From Amycolatopsis japonica (GTDB lineage Bacteria; Actinomycetota; Actinomycetes; Mycobacteriales; Pseudonocardiaceae): 64,000 bases of DNA. The stretch is from the NCBI RefSeq assembly GCF_000732925.1, contig NZ_CP008953.1, forward strand, positions 4,836,001 through 4,900,000, read 5' to 3'. Below, piece after piece: positions 1 through 9,056 of the stretch (positions are counted from its first letter, which is position 1; every line of letters starts with the position of its first letter). The notes below the pieces were generated by a model that saw only the letters and a list, made by a program, of their open reading frames with translations, was not told the origin of the DNA and ran no database searches. The translations under genes and the position numbers were made by a program.

Positions 1-1
1 C

Positions 2-205
2 GACTACGACCGGCGCATCGGGTACACCCCGATCGCCAGTTTCGCCGGACTGCCCGCCATCGCCGTGCCCGCCCGGCTCAGCCGGGTGAACCGCGCGCCG
101 CTCGGGGTGCAGATCGTCGGGCCGCCCGGCAGTGAAGAACGGTTGATCGACCTGGCCCGGCGGGTACAGCTCCGGCTGAAACCGCCGGAGCTTCGCCCCG
201 CGTGA
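2..205 (+). CDS. Amidase-family protein, C-terminal fragment
   Basis: The window opens inside this gene; only the last 67 residues and the TGA stop are visible. The stretch reads from DYDRRIGYTPIASFAGLPAI through a GVQIVGPPGSEERLI segment. Both resemble the C-terminal part of amidase-signature (GatA-like) hydrolases, where a 'P..F.GLPA..VP' strand is followed by 'P.G.QIVG......L...A'. The Ser-Ser-Lys catalytic part lies upstream and cannot be seen. The DAHP synthase starts 27 nt after the stop on the same strand, so the two may be cotranscribed. Substrate unknown. Confidence 0.7.
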   Translation, partial: DYDRRIGYTPIASFAGLPAIAVPARLSRVNRAPLGVQIVGPPGSEERLIDLARRVQLRLKPPELRPA

Positions 206-232
206 TCACCACCACCCCACCTGGAGACCGCG

Positions 233-1432
233 ATGATCCCCCGGACAATGCTGGAAATCGCCGCCGCCCACCAACCCGACTGGTCCGCTCCGGAGGAGCT
301 CTCCGCCGTGCGGAACGCCTTGCGCACCAGACCTCCGCTCGTCGATGCGCATTCCTGCTACGCGCTGGCGGGTGAACTCGAGTTCGTCGCCCGCGGGGAA
401 GCCGTGGTGATCCAGGCAGGCGACTGCGCGGAACTGTTCTCCGATTCGGCGCGGCACCGGGTCCAGGCCAAGGCCTCCCAGTTGCACCATCTCTGTGAAA
501 CCGCCGAAACCGCCGGGGTCCCGACCGTCCGCATCGGCCGGTTCGCCGGGCAGTTCGCCAAACCCCGTTCCTGCGCGACGGAAGTCCTGCCGGACGGCAC
601 GGAAATCCCGGTCTACCGCGGCGACGCGGTGAACGGCGTGACCCCCACGGCCGCGGCCAGGCGGGCCGACCCGGCGCGGATGCTGACCGCCTACGATCTC
701 GCGGCGAGCGGCCTGGACGCGTTGTTCATGCGGCAACTGCTGCTTCTCGAGGGTGGCAGCGGGATCGGTTCGTTGCTGGCGCCGACCTATATCAGCCACG
801 AAGCCCTCCTGCTGGACTTCGAACACGCGCTGCTCCGCCCGGATCCGGCCCGAGGCGGCGACTACGCGTCTTCGGCCCACATGGTGTGGATCGGTGAGCG
901 CACCCGGCAGCTCGACCACGCGCATCTCGCGTTCGCCGAACGGATCACCAATCCCGTCGGCGTGAAGATCGGCCCGAACGCGACGCCGGAAGAGCTCATC
1001 GCCATCGTCGACCGGCTGGCCACCGGACATCGCCGGGGCAGGCTGAGCCTCATCATCCGCATGGGCGCGGAGAAGATCGCGGACCGGCTGCCCGCGCTGG
1101 TGGCGGCGCTCGGCACGCGCGCCGGGCAGGTGACCTGGCTGTGCGATCCCATGCACGGCAACACCAAGAAGACCACGGCGGGCCAGAAGACCAGGGTGGT
1201 GACCGAGATCCAGGCAGAGATCACCCGGTTCTGCCGGATCCTGCGGGAGCACCGCGTCCACCCGGGCGGACTCCACCTCGAGGTGAGCCCCGACCCGGTG
1301 ACCGAATGCGTGGACACGGTGGCGGAACTGTCCGGCGCCCTCGACCTGGACAGGTACGAGTCGGCCTGCGACCCCCGGCTGAACCCGGATCAGGCGCAGC
1401 GGGTCGTCCGGCATTTCACCCGGTCGCTCTGA
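233..1432 (+). CDS. Class II 3-deoxy-7-phosphoheptulonate (DAHP) synthase
   Basis: This enzyme condenses phosphoenolpyruvate and erythrose 4-phosphate at the entry to the shikimate pathway. The 399-residue protein shows family hallmarks: QAGDCAE near residue 61, RIGRFAGQFAKPRS near 102, a GLDALFMRQ segment, KIGPNATPEE, and DPMHGNT near 304 with a conserved Cys just before it. It is shorter than primary-metabolism plant-type enzymes (about 450-470 residues) and close to the length seen in antibiotic clusters. ATG at 233 is preceded by 'ctggagaccgcg'. The next plus-strand operon contains an aromatic amino-acid aminomutase-like enzyme, so a precursor-supply role for a secondary pathway is plausible (inference). 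Confidence 0.93.
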   Translation: MIPRTMLEIAAAHQPDWSAPEELSAVRNALRTRPPLVDAHSCYALAGELEFVARGEAVVIQAGDCAELFSDSARHRVQAKASQLHHLCETAETAGVPTVRIGRFAGQFAKPRSCATEVLPDGTEIPVYRGDAVNGVTPTAAARRADPARMLTAYDLAASGLDALFMRQLLLLEGGSGIGSLLAPTYISHEALLLDFEHALLRPDPARGGDYASSAHMVWIGERTRQLDHAHLAFAERITNPVGVKIGPNATPEELIAIVDRLATGHRRGRLSLIIRMGAEKIADRLPALVAALGTRAGQVTWLCDPMHGNTKKTTAGQKTRVVTEIQAEITRFCRILREHRVHPGGLHLEVSPDPVTECVDTVAELSGALDLDRYESACDPRLNPDQAQRVVRHFTRSL

Positions 1433-1533
1433 TCCGCGTCCGGTGGGGAGGGTTGTTCGCGGCTGAGCACCGTCCGTGAAGGACCCCTTCCCTCGGCTGG
1501 GCCGAGGAAACTCGACCTTCACACCTTCCCGAG

Positions 1534-1586
1534 TACATGAAGGCCCCCTTCCTTGCGCCTAGGTACAGGAAGGGGGCCTTCATGTA
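1534..1586. terminator. Bidirectional terminator between converging genes
   Basis: A perfect 20-bp inverted repeat (tacatgaaggcccccttcct and its complement) surrounds a 13-nt loop. It lies between the convergent DAHP synthase and MarR genes. A smaller hairpin (cctcggc/gccgagg, 1491-1507) precedes it. There is no clear U-tract, as is common for actinomycete terminators. Confidence 0.75.
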
Positions 1587-1616
1587 CCTAGGAAACGACC
1601 GCCACCGGTTCGAGGG

Positions 1617-2180
1617 TCAGAGCACCGAACCGACATCACCGACATGCGAAACACCGTGATCGTTGCAGCGGCCCTGGACCTCGCCGAGGAGCACCCGTAG
1701 CAGTGAGGAGAGCTGGGCGCGCTGCTCGTCGCTCAGCCCGGAGATCAGTTCGAGTTCCCGCTCCAGCACGCGATCGACCGTCTGCTCCACCAGGGCGTGC
1801 CCGGCCGGGGTCAGGGTCACGTACACGCTGCGGCCGCGCGGTTCGGTGTGCCGCTCGACCAGCCCCTCGCGTTCCGCGCGGGCCACTCGCTGCGAGATCG
1901 CCCCCGCGGTGACCAGGGTCAGCCTCGCCAGTTCCCTGGTCGTCAGCGAGTACGGCGGTGAGCTGCGCCGGAGCATGCTGAGCAGGTCCAGCGTGGCCGA
2001 ATCGACGTCGGAATCCAGCAGGACGCGGCGCCGGTCCTCACCGAACAGCTTCGCCAGCTGCCACACCCGGGTCACGATGCCGATGGACTCGGTCGACGTG
2101 CCGGGCCGTTCGCGCTGCCATGCCGCCTCGATCTCGTCCGCGGCGTCCGGCGTGGGGTCCTTTTCGGACGTTGCACTCAT
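1617..2180 (-). CDS. MarR-family transcriptional regulator
   Basis: A 187-residue winged-helix protein. The central part (LTTRELARLTLVTAGAISQRV) is the MarR recognition helix region and is followed by a basic wing (EPRGRSVYVTLTPAG). The ATG at 2180 is chosen over an upstream in-frame start because the upstream extension looks non-conserved and would run over the likely operator. The gene is divergent from the SDR/MFS/aminomutase operon, and a perfect palindrome lies between them. It probably represses that operon and responds to a small aromatic or exported compound (inference from MarR-MFS pairing). Confidence 0.88.
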   Translation of the reverse strand: MSATSEKDPTPDAADEIEAAWQRERPGTSTESIGIVTRVWQLAKLFGEDRRRVLLDSDVDSATLDLLSMLRRSSPPYSLTTRELARLTLVTAGAISQRVARAEREGLVERHTEPRGRSVYVTLTPAGHALVEQTVDRVLERELELISGLSDEQRAQLSSLLRVLLGEVQGRCNDHGVSHVGDVGSVL

Positions 2181-2227
2181 CCCAGACCTCCACCGCGGTT
2201 GTCGGCTGCACGACGCACAGCCTATCA

Positions 2228-2239
2228 TTTAGGCCTAAA
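2228..2239. promoter_or_regulatory. Candidate MarR operator palindrome
   Basis: The perfect 12-bp palindrome tttaggcctaaa sits midway in the 94-nt space between the divergent MarR and SDR genes. It is AT-richer than its surroundings and well placed to block both promoters. No binding has been shown; the call rests on symmetry and position. Confidence 0.55.
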
Positions 2240-2274
2240 CGTGAGTTAGGACCGGCGAACACGAAGGAGGCTAG

Positions 2275-3000
2275 ATGACCCGGACGATCCTGGTCACCGG
2301 CGGGGGCACCGGCATCGGCAAGGCCGTGGCGGCGAGATTCGCGGCGTCCGACGCCGTCGTACACATCACCGGCCGCCGCAAGGACGTACTGGTCTCGGCG
2401 GCGGCCGACCTCGGCTCGTCGGTCCGGCCGCTCGTCTGCGACGCCACCGATCCCGAACAGGTGACCGCCGCGCTGGACTCGCTGGACGGGCCGATCGACG
2501 TACTGGTCAACAACGCGGGCGGCAACACCGACTTCGACCTCCCCGAGCAGGACGGGCTCGCCGGGGTCCTCGCGCACTGGCGGGCCAACCTGGACGCCAA
2601 CCTGATCAGCGCGGTACTGACCACCACCGCTGCCCGGGACAAGCTGGCCGAAGGCGGATCGGTGATCCACATCGGATCCATCGCCGCGGACCAGGGCGCC
2701 GGATCGTACGGCGCGGCCAAGGCGGGACTCGCGTCGTGGAACGTCGACCTGGCCAAGCAGCTCGGGGCCCGCAAGATCACCGCGAACGTGGTTTCGCCGG
2801 GCTACATCCGCGAGACCGAGTTCTTCCGGGACAAGCTCCCCGCCGAGCGGGCCGAGCAGCTGATCGACGCGACCAGCACCGGCCGCGCCGGGATTCCCGC
2901 CGACATCGCCGAAACGGTGTACTTCCTCGCTTCCGCCGGCGCCCGGCACATCACCGGGCAGACCTTCGGTGTCAACGGCGGCGCCCACCCGACCAGGTAA
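2275..3000 (+). CDS. Short-chain dehydrogenase/reductase
   Basis: A 241-residue classical SDR. It has the nucleotide-binding TGGGTGIG motif at residues 8-15, followed by TGRRKD, which suggests NADP(H) preference. NNAGG is present, with a catalytic Ser (HIGSIAA) and the YGAAK Tyr/Lys pair near residue 150. ATG at 2275 has a strong ribosome binding site (gaaggagg). It is the first gene of the MarR-controlled operon, ending 8 nt before the MFS gene. The substrate is unknown; a ketone or alcohol in the same pathway as the downstream aminomutase and aldo/keto reductase is possible. Confidence 0.9.
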   Translation: MTRTILVTGGGTGIGKAVAARFAASDAVVHITGRRKDVLVSAAADLGSSVRPLVCDATDPEQVTAALDSLDGPIDVLVNNAGGNTDFDLPEQDGLAGVLAHWRANLDANLISAVLTTTAARDKLAEGGSVIHIGSIAADQGAGSYGAAKAGLASWNVDLAKQLGARKITANVVSPGYIRETEFFRDKLPAERAEQLIDATSTGRAGIPADIAETVYFLASAGARHITGQTFGVNGGAHPTR

Positions 3001-3008
3001 GGACGAGA

Positions 3009-4481
3009 ATGGTTGCCGTCGCGGAAACATCACCCTCGACCGTGCCCGGTCCTCGTGACTGGGCGGGGATCGGGGTGGTGCTGCTGGCCACGTTCATGGG
3101 CCAGATCGACATGTTCATCGTGAACGTGGCCAGCCCGCCGATCCAAGCGGATCTGGGCGCCAGCTTCGGCCAGATCCAGTTCGTCATCGACGGCTACGTG
3201 ATCGCCTACGCGGCGGGCATGGTGACCGGCGGCAAACTCGGCGACCGGTTCGGCCGCAAGAAGGTGTTCCAGTACGGGGTGGCGGCGTTCACCGTCGCCT
3301 CGTTGCTGTGCGCGCTGTGCCCCACGGCGAATCTGCTGATCGTGGCGCGGGTCGTGCAGGGCGCCGCGGCGGCCGTCCTGATGCCGCAGGTGCTGTCGAT
3401 CATCCAGGGCACCTTCGCCCGGCCGCGGGACCGGCAGCGCGCGATCGGCGCGTACGGCTCGGTGATCGGGCTCGGAGTCGTCGCCGGGCTGATCGGCGGC
3501 GGGCTGCTCCTGAACGTGGACGTCGCCGGGCTGGAATGGCGGACGATCTTCCTGATCAACGTCCCGATCGGATTGCTCATCCTGCTGGCCGCGCCGTCGA
3601 CGGTCCGGGAGAGCCGGAGCGAGGTCACCGCGCCGCTGGACATGGTGGGCACGGTGCTCACCGCGTCCGTGCTGCCGATCCTGCTGATCCCGTTGTCGCT
3701 CGGCCCGGAACACGGCTGGCCGCCGTGGATCTGGGGCTGTTTCGCCGCCGCGGCGCTGCTGACGGCGGGCCTGTTCCGGTACGAGAACAGGCTCGCCGCA
3801 CGCGGCGGGGATCCCCTGTTGCCTGCCCGGGTCCTGCGCAGGCGCGGATTCCCGGCCAGCATGGCGACGGTGACGGTGTTCTTCGCCGGCAACGCGGGCT
3901 ACTTCCTGGTGCTGACCTACTACCTCCAGTCCGCGCTGCACCTGGACCCGCTGGCCACCGGTGTGGTGTTCGTGCCACTGGGCGTCGGGTTCGCGGTGGC
4001 TTCGGTGGCCGGACGACGGCTGGCCGAGCGCTACGGCACCCGGGTGCTGATCACCGGCGCGCTGCTGATGTTCGCGAGCTTCCTGCCGATGCCGTTCATC
4101 GTGCAGGCGGGCACCGGCACCCAGGCCGTCGCGCTCGCGGCCACCATCGGGCTGTCCGGGATCGGGCAGGGACTGGTGGTCTCGCCGCTGGTCGGCATCG
4201 CCATGGCACAGGTGCCCGCCGATCTGACCGGGGCGGGTTCGGGGGTGCTGAACACCGTGACCCAGGCCGCGATGGCCGTCGGGATCGCGGGGATCGGCAC
4301 GGTCTACCGCGCCGCGCTGGGGCGCAATCCGCAGGACACGGCGTCGATCCCCGCGAGAGACTTCGGTGACGCGTTCGTCGTCACCTGCGGGGTGCTCGCG
4401 GCGCTCGCCGTGGCGACGGCGGTAATGAGCTGGGTGCTCGGCCGATCGGGAACGGCGACACAGGCGGGAGCCGGGCTGTGA
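3009..4481 (+). CDS. MFS drug/metabolite exporter, DHA2 (14-TM) type
   Basis: A 490-residue integral membrane protein of the EmrB/QacA type. The first helix (IGVVLLATFMGQIDMFIVNVA) is followed by a G.LGDRFGRKK loop between TM2 and TM3 and the VVQGAAAA motif of drug:H+ antiporters. The length and number of hydrophobic segments fit 14 helices. ATG at 3009 lies 8 nt after the SDR stop with 'aaggacgag' before it. Its stop overlaps the GTG of the aminomutase gene by 4 nt. It probably exports the operon's product; a MarR gene sits divergently upstream, as is common for such pumps. Confidence 0.92.
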   Translation: MVAVAETSPSTVPGPRDWAGIGVVLLATFMGQIDMFIVNVASPPIQADLGASFGQIQFVIDGYVIAYAAGMVTGGKLGDRFGRKKVFQYGVAAFTVASLLCALCPTANLLIVARVVQGAAAAVLMPQVLSIIQGTFARPRDRQRAIGAYGSVIGLGVVAGLIGGGLLLNVDVAGLEWRTIFLINVPIGLLILLAAPSTVRESRSEVTAPLDMVGTVLTASVLPILLIPLSLGPEHGWPPWIWGCFAAAALLTAGLFRYENRLAARGGDPLLPARVLRRRGFPASMATVTVFFAGNAGYFLVLTYYLQSALHLDPLATGVVFVPLGVGFAVASVAGRRLAERYGTRVLITGALLMFASFLPMPFIVQAGTGTQAVALAATIGLSGIGQGLVVSPLVGIAMAQVPADLTGAGSGVLNTVTQAAMAVGIAGIGTVYRAALGRNPQDTASIPARDFGDAFVVTCGVLAALAVATAVMSWVLGRSGTATQAGAGL

Positions 4482-6076
4482 AGGACAGGGAACACCGGCC
4501 GGTGGAACTCGACGGCGAGAGCCTGGACCTCGCCGGTGTCCGGCGGATCGCCGAGGACGGGGCGCCGTGCACGGTGGCCCCGTCCTCACTGGACGCCGTC
4601 GCGAGGAACCGGAAGTCGTTCGAGGAGCTGGTAAGCCGCGGCGTGCCCGTCTACGGCGTCACCACCGGGTACGGCGAACTGGTGCACCATCCGGTCGGCG
4701 CCGGCGACGAGGTGGCCCTGCAGACGAACCTCGTCCGCAGCCACAGTGCCGGTGTCGGCCCGCTGTTCGCCGAGGACGAGGTCCGGGCGATGATCGCGGC
4801 CCGGCTCAACGCGCTCGCCAAGGGCCACTCGGCGGTGCGCCCCGCCGTCCTCGACCGGCTGGCGGCGTACCTGAACCTGAACATCACCCCGGCCGTGCCG
4901 GAGATCGGGTCGCTGGGCGCCAGCGGGGACCTCGCGCCGCTCTCGCACGTCGCCGTCACCCTGATCGGCGAAGGTCACGTCCTCGAAGAGGGCGAACGGA
5001 CACGGACCGGACCGGTCCTCGATCGGCACGGGCTCGTTCCGCTCGAACTCCGGGCCAAGGAAGGGCTCGCGCTGATCAACGGCACGTCGGCGATGACCGG
5101 GCTCGGCGCCCTGGTGGTCGGCCGCGCGCTGGACCAGGTGCGGCAGGCCGAGATCATCTCCGCGCTGGTCCTGGAGGTCCTGCGCGGTTCGACGAGCCCG
5201 TTCCTCGCCGCCGGGCACGAGCGGGCCCGGCCCCACCGCGGTCAGATCGACACCGCGGCGAACCTGCGCCTGCTGCTGGACGGCAGCGGGCTCGCCGTCG
5301 GTCACGCCGAACTTTCACGGCAGGCCCGCGACGGTGACGGCGAGGTCTACCTGCAGAAGGCGTACACCCTGCGTGCGGTGCCGCAGGTGCTCGGCGCCGT
5401 GCGCGACACCCTCCGGCAGGCCGAAGCCACACTGGAGATCGAACTCAACTCCGCCAACGACAATCCCTTGTTCTTCGGCGATTCCGGTGACGCCGACGAG
5501 GAAGAGATCTTCCACGGCGCGAACTTCCACGGTCAGCCGATCGCCTTCGCGATGGACTACTGCACCATCGCGCTCACCCAGCTCGGCGTGTTCTCCGAAC
5601 GCCGGACGCATCGGCTGCTGAACCGGCATCTCAACGACGGCCTGCCCGAGTTCCTCATCGCGAGCGATCCCGGCCTGCACAGCGGGCTCGCCGGTGCCCA
5701 GTACCCGGCGAGCGCGCTGGTCGCCGAGAACCGGACGATCGGCCCAGCCAGCACCCAGAGTGTGCCCGCCAACGCCGACAACCAGGACGTCGTCAGCATG
5801 GGCCTGATCGGGGCCAGGAACGCCCGCCGGGTACTGGCGAACAACAACTGGATCCTGGCGGTGGAACTGCTCGCCGCGGCGCAGGCCGTGGACGTGTCGG
5901 GCCGGTACCGGCGGCTCGGTCCGCTCGGCCGGATCACCCACGACCGGGTACGGGCGACCGTCCCGGCCCTGAACCGGGACCGGTATCTGAGCGACGACAT
6001 CGGAGCGCTCGCCGCCGCGCTCTCGCGTGGCGACTTCCTCGACGCGGTCGTCGGCCAGGGAGCGAAACTACGGTGA
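4478..6076 (+). CDS. MIO-dependent aromatic amino acid aminomutase/ammonia-lyase (tyrosine 2,3-aminomutase-like)
   Basis: A 532-residue member of the histidine/phenylalanine ammonia-lyase family. The MIO prosthetic group forms autocatalytically from the Ala-Ser-Gly in GSLGASGDLAPLSH near residue 147. The catalytic Tyr lies in TTGYGE. Other family blocks are QTNLVRSHSAGVGP, NSANDNPLFF, ANFHGQPIAFAMD and NADNQDVVSMG. From memory these match bacterial tyrosine 2,3-aminomutases of enediyne clusters (SgcC4 type) and EncP better than histidine ammonia-lyases. The product would be a beta-amino acid, or coumarate/cinnamate if it is a plain lyase. The sequence alone does not settle mutase versus lyase, or Tyr versus Phe. 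The GTG start overlaps the MFS stop (GTGA). Confidence 0.85.
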   Translation: MKDREHRPVELDGESLDLAGVRRIAEDGAPCTVAPSSLDAVARNRKSFEELVSRGVPVYGVTTGYGELVHHPVGAGDEVALQTNLVRSHSAGVGPLFAEDEVRAMIAARLNALAKGHSAVRPAVLDRLAAYLNLNITPAVPEIGSLGASGDLAPLSHVAVTLIGEGHVLEEGERTRTGPVLDRHGLVPLELRAKEGLALINGTSAMTGLGALVVGRALDQVRQAEIISALVLEVLRGSTSPFLAAGHERARPHRGQIDTAANLRLLLDGSGLAVGHAELSRQARDGDGEVYLQKAYTLRAVPQVLGAVRDTLRQAEATLEIELNSANDNPLFFGDSGDADEEEIFHGANFHGQPIAFAMDYCTIALTQLGVFSERRTHRLLNRHLNDGLPEFLIASDPGLHSGLAGAQYPASALVAENRTIGPASTQSVPANADNQDVVSMGLIGARNARRVLANNNWILAVELLAAAQAVDVSGRYRRLGPLGRITHDRVRATVPALNRDRYLSDDIGALAAALSRGDFLDAVVGQGAKLR

Positions 6077-7077
6077 CATACGACGATGCCCTGCCCACGC
6101 GTGTCCTGGGGAACGGCGGTCCCGCCGTGTCCGCGCTCGGCCTCGGCTGCTTCGGGATGAGCCGGGCCTACGGTGCCGCGGACGACGCCGAATCGATCGC
6201 CACCGTCCACCGGGCACTCGACCTCGGCTGTACCTTCTTCGACACCGCGGAGGTTTATGGCCCCTTCGACAACGAAGCACTGCTCGGCGACGCCTTGCGC
6301 GGACGGCGCGACGAAGCGTTCATCTCCACGAAGTTCGGCTGGGAGTACGCCCCGGACGGCACCCGTGGCAGGTTGAACAGCAGGCCCGACCACATCCGCC
6401 GGACCGTCGACGCGATGCTCGTCCGGCTGCGCACCGACCGCATCGACCTGTTGTCGCAGCACCGGGTCGACCCCACGGTCCCGATCGAGGACGTGGCCGA
6501 CGGCGTCGGCGGGCTGATCGCCTCCGGCAAGGTCCGGTACTTCGGCCTGTCCGAAGCCGGGACGGCCACGATCCGCCGCGCGCACGCGGTCACCCCGGTG
6601 ACCGCCCTGCAGACCGAATACGCCTTGTGGGAACGCCACATCGAGGCCGAGATCCTGCCTCTCCTGCGCGAACTGGGTATCGGCCTGGTCGCCTATTCCC
6701 CGCTGGGCCGCGGTTTCCTGACCGGAAACGCCAAACCCGCGGAGGAGTACGCCGCCGACGACTACCGCAGGCGGGATCCTCGTTTCCAGGGCGAGAACTT
6801 CCGCGCGAACTCCGCCGCCGTCGACGAGGTCGGCGCCGTCGCCGCCCGGGTCGGCGCGAGCCCCGCGCAGGTGTGTCTGGCGTGGCTGCTGGCCAAAGGT
6901 GACGACGTCGTGCCGATACCGGGCACCAAGCGACGGTGGACGCTCGAGGAGAACCTCCGGGCCGTGTCTCTGCGACTCGCTCCTGGGGACATGGAACTTC
7001 TCGACGCGGCGGTGCCGGCCGGCATCACGAAAGGCCAGCGGTACCCGGAAGACGCCATGTACATGAACGGGCTCTGA
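6073..7077 (+). CDS. Aldo/keto reductase
   Basis: A 334-residue (beta/alpha)8 NADPH-dependent oxidoreductase. The catalytic tetrad is recognisable as Asp in FFDTAEVYG, Tyr in the same motif, Lys in ISTKFG and His in LLSQHRVDP. The IPGTKRRWTLEEN segment binds the cofactor phosphate. The sequence is close to the AKR13/YajO-like group common in actinomycetes. GTG at 6073 overlaps the aminomutase stop by 4 nt (GTGA), so it is the last gene of the operon. It may reduce a carbonyl intermediate or simply be co-transcribed; the substrate is unknown. Confidence 0.88.
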   Translation: MTYDDALPTRVLGNGGPAVSALGLGCFGMSRAYGAADDAESIATVHRALDLGCTFFDTAEVYGPFDNEALLGDALRGRRDEAFISTKFGWEYAPDGTRGRLNSRPDHIRRTVDAMLVRLRTDRIDLLSQHRVDPTVPIEDVADGVGGLIASGKVRYFGLSEAGTATIRRAHAVTPVTALQTEYALWERHIEAEILPLLRELGIGLVAYSPLGRGFLTGNAKPAEEYAADDYRRRDPRFQGENFRANSAAVDEVGAVAARVGASPAQVCLAWLLAKGDDVVPIPGTKRRWTLEENLRAVSLRLAPGDMELLDAAVPAGITKGQRYPEDAMYMNGL

Positions 7078-7098
7078 CGCCGGCTCGTCGGGTTCGGT

Positions 7099-7755
7099 TC
7101 AGTCCCCCACCCGGCCGGTGTCGTACGCCCACATCGCGATCTCGACCCTGTTCCGGGCGCCGAGTTTGGTCAGCAGGCTGGCGACGTGGGTCTTGGCGGT
7201 CGTCAAGCCGATGAAGAGCTCGGCGGCGATTTCGGCGTTAGTGCGGCCGCGGGCGACCAACGTCAGCACCTCCTCCTCGCGTTCGGTGAGCGGCTCGATC
7301 GGTTGGGTCCGCCGGCTCGACGGTTCCCTGCCGGCGAGCGTGGCCAGCAGCCGCCGGGTGATGTTCGGCGCGATCAGGGCATCACCGACGGCGGCGGCAT
7401 GGACGGCCTGGACGAGCAGCTCCGCCCCGGCGTCCTTGAGCAGAAAGCCCCGGGCGCCGGCCCGGAGCGCGCCGTGGACGTACTCGTCGAGGTCGAACGT
7501 CGTGATCACGACCACCGCGATCGGGTCCGGGACGCCCCGCCCGGCGAGGAGCTTGGTCACCTCGATGCCGTCGAGGCCGGGCATCTGGATGTCGACCAGG
7601 CACACGTCGGGGCGGAGCCGACGCGCCAGCTCGACGGTGGCGTGGCCGTCGGCGGCCTGGCCGACGACCTCGATGCCTGGCTGTGCTTCAAGGATCATCG
7701 ACAGGCCGGTGCGCACCAGATCCTGGTCGTCGGCCACCAGCACGCGCACCGTCAT
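7099..7755 (-). CDS. NarL/FixJ-family response regulator
   Basis: A 218-residue two-domain regulator. The receiver domain (1-120) has the acidic pocket (VADDQD), the phospho-acceptor Asp in CLVDIQMPG near residue 54, and a Lys in LLKDAG. The C-terminal LuxR helix-turn-helix (LTEREEEVLTLVARGRTNAE) follows. It overlaps the upstream histidine kinase gene by 4 nt and so forms a two-component pair. It is convergent with the aldo/keto reductase gene. Targets cannot be told; the adjacent small membrane-protein gene is one candidate. Confidence 0.93.
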   Translation of the reverse strand: MTVRVLVADDQDLVRTGLSMILEAQPGIEVVGQAADGHATVELARRLRPDVCLVDIQMPGLDGIEVTKLLAGRGVPDPIAVVVITTFDLDEYVHGALRAGARGFLLKDAGAELLVQAVHAAAVGDALIAPNITRRLLATLAGREPSSRRTQPIEPLTEREEEVLTLVARGRTNAEIAAELFIGLTTAKTHVASLLTKLGARNRVEIAMWAYDTGRVGD

Positions 7756-8894
7756 CGGCGTACCTTAGTCGGCAGTTCGGCGTCGACCGTCCACCCGCCC
7801 TCGGGCGCCGGCCCGGCACGCAGCGTGCCGCCGAGCAGCTGCACACGCTCGGTCATCCCCAGGAGCCCGAAGCCGTGGTTCACCGGCCGTGCCGGATCGA
7901 TCCGTCCGTCGTCTTTCACGCGTAGCCGCAACGTTCCCGCGCCGTCCACGACCCGGATCTCCACCCGCGAGGCGTCGCGGGCGTGCCGCAGGGCGTTGGT
8001 CAGCGCCTCCTGCGCCAGCCGGTAGACCGCCGCGTCGATCTGGGGCGGAAGTTCACCCAGGTCCTCCGGCAACTCCACGTCGACCACCGGGGCCGGAGCG
8101 CTTCTGGCGAGGGAGAGTAGGTCGGCAACGCCGGGCTGAGGGGAGTACCCCGCCGGCGCTCCGTCGCGCAGCACGCGGACCATCGCCCGCATCTCCGTGA
8201 GCGTCCGCGACGCTTCCCCTTCGATCGCCGCCAGCACCTCGAGTGCCGCCTCAGGTCGCCGGACTGCCATCGCCCGGCCCGCCTGCGCCTGCACGGCGAT
8301 CGCCGAGACGTGGTGGGCGACGATGTCGTGCAACTCGCGCGCGAGACCGACCCGCTCCTGGCCGCGGATCTGGTCCCGCTCCCGGCGCCGGCTCTCGGCG
8401 CGGTAGCGGAACGCCGCTCCACCCGCCGCAGCCGCCGCGAGGATGGCGAACCCGCCGAAGATCTCGGTCGGCCCGACGTGGTCGGGGACCATGCCGATTC
8501 CCGCGGCGCCCGCCACCACCGCCAGCCCGATCACGATCTCGCGCCCGGAGCCCCAGCGGACCAGCGCGTAGACGAACACCAGGACGTAGATCATCGTGTC
8601 GAGACCCAGGCTCGGGGCCCCGCTCAGCAGGCTCGCCAATCCCAACGCCATCGCGGCGCCGAAGGCCACCACGACACAGATCAACGGGTGGCTACGCCGC
8701 CACAGCAGCACCGGCGCGAGTCCGACCGCCACGATCGTCACGAACGGCCGCCAGGCGACGTCGTCCCGGAGGACTCCTTCGAGCAGCGCCGTCACCATCA
8801 GCGCCGCGACCAGCACCCAGTCGCGCGAAACCCGTTCGGGAGCGTCGGTGGCGCGCGGCTCGGCCCACAGCGAGCGCAGGGCGTTGGTGGTCAC
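7752..8894 (-). CDS. Sensor histidine kinase, HisKA_3 (NarX/DesK-like)
   Basis: A 380-residue kinase. The N-terminal half has about five to six hydrophobic segments (residues 25-165), so the signal is probably sensed in or at the membrane. The dimerisation helix carries the phospho-accepting His in ARELHDIVAHHVS near residue 190. The ATPase domain has an N-box (AQEALTNALRHA) and a G-box (GFGLLGMTERV). The start is GTG at 8894. It is encoded with the response regulator that follows it. Confidence 0.92.
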   Translation of the reverse strand: MTTNALRSLWAEPRATDAPERVSRDWVLVAALMVTALLEGVLRDDVAWRPFVTIVAVGLAPVLLWRRSHPLICVVVAFGAAMALGLASLLSGAPSLGLDTMIYVLVFVYALVRWGSGREIVIGLAVVAGAAGIGMVPDHVGPTEIFGGFAILAAAAAGGAAFRYRAESRRRERDQIRGQERVGLARELHDIVAHHVSAIAVQAQAGRAMAVRRPEAALEVLAAIEGEASRTLTEMRAMVRVLRDGAPAGYSPQPGVADLLSLARSAPAPVVDVELPEDLGELPPQIDAAVYRLAQEALTNALRHARDASRVEIRVVDGAGTLRLRVKDDGRIDPARPVNHGFGLLGMTERVQLLGGTLRAGPAPEGGWTVDAELPTKVRR

Positions 8895-9056
8895 GCGCTC
8901 AGCCTAGGGACCGCCGAGGCGTCAGGGACCGACCGAAAGAACGAGACGCCGCTCCTCCCCACGGCCGGGACGGGTCCGGCTTCGACGACGATGTGCCCGC
9001 CGCCCGGCTCGGCGATCGTTGGCCCACCGGTCCTCACGACGACAACGGAGCCCACG

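Noticed and set aside
206..1522. Long minus-strand open frame across the DAHP synthase gene
   Set aside because: It mirrors the plus-strand DAHP synthase, has Arg/Gly/His-rich non-protein-like composition and no domain; a GC-rich shadow frame.
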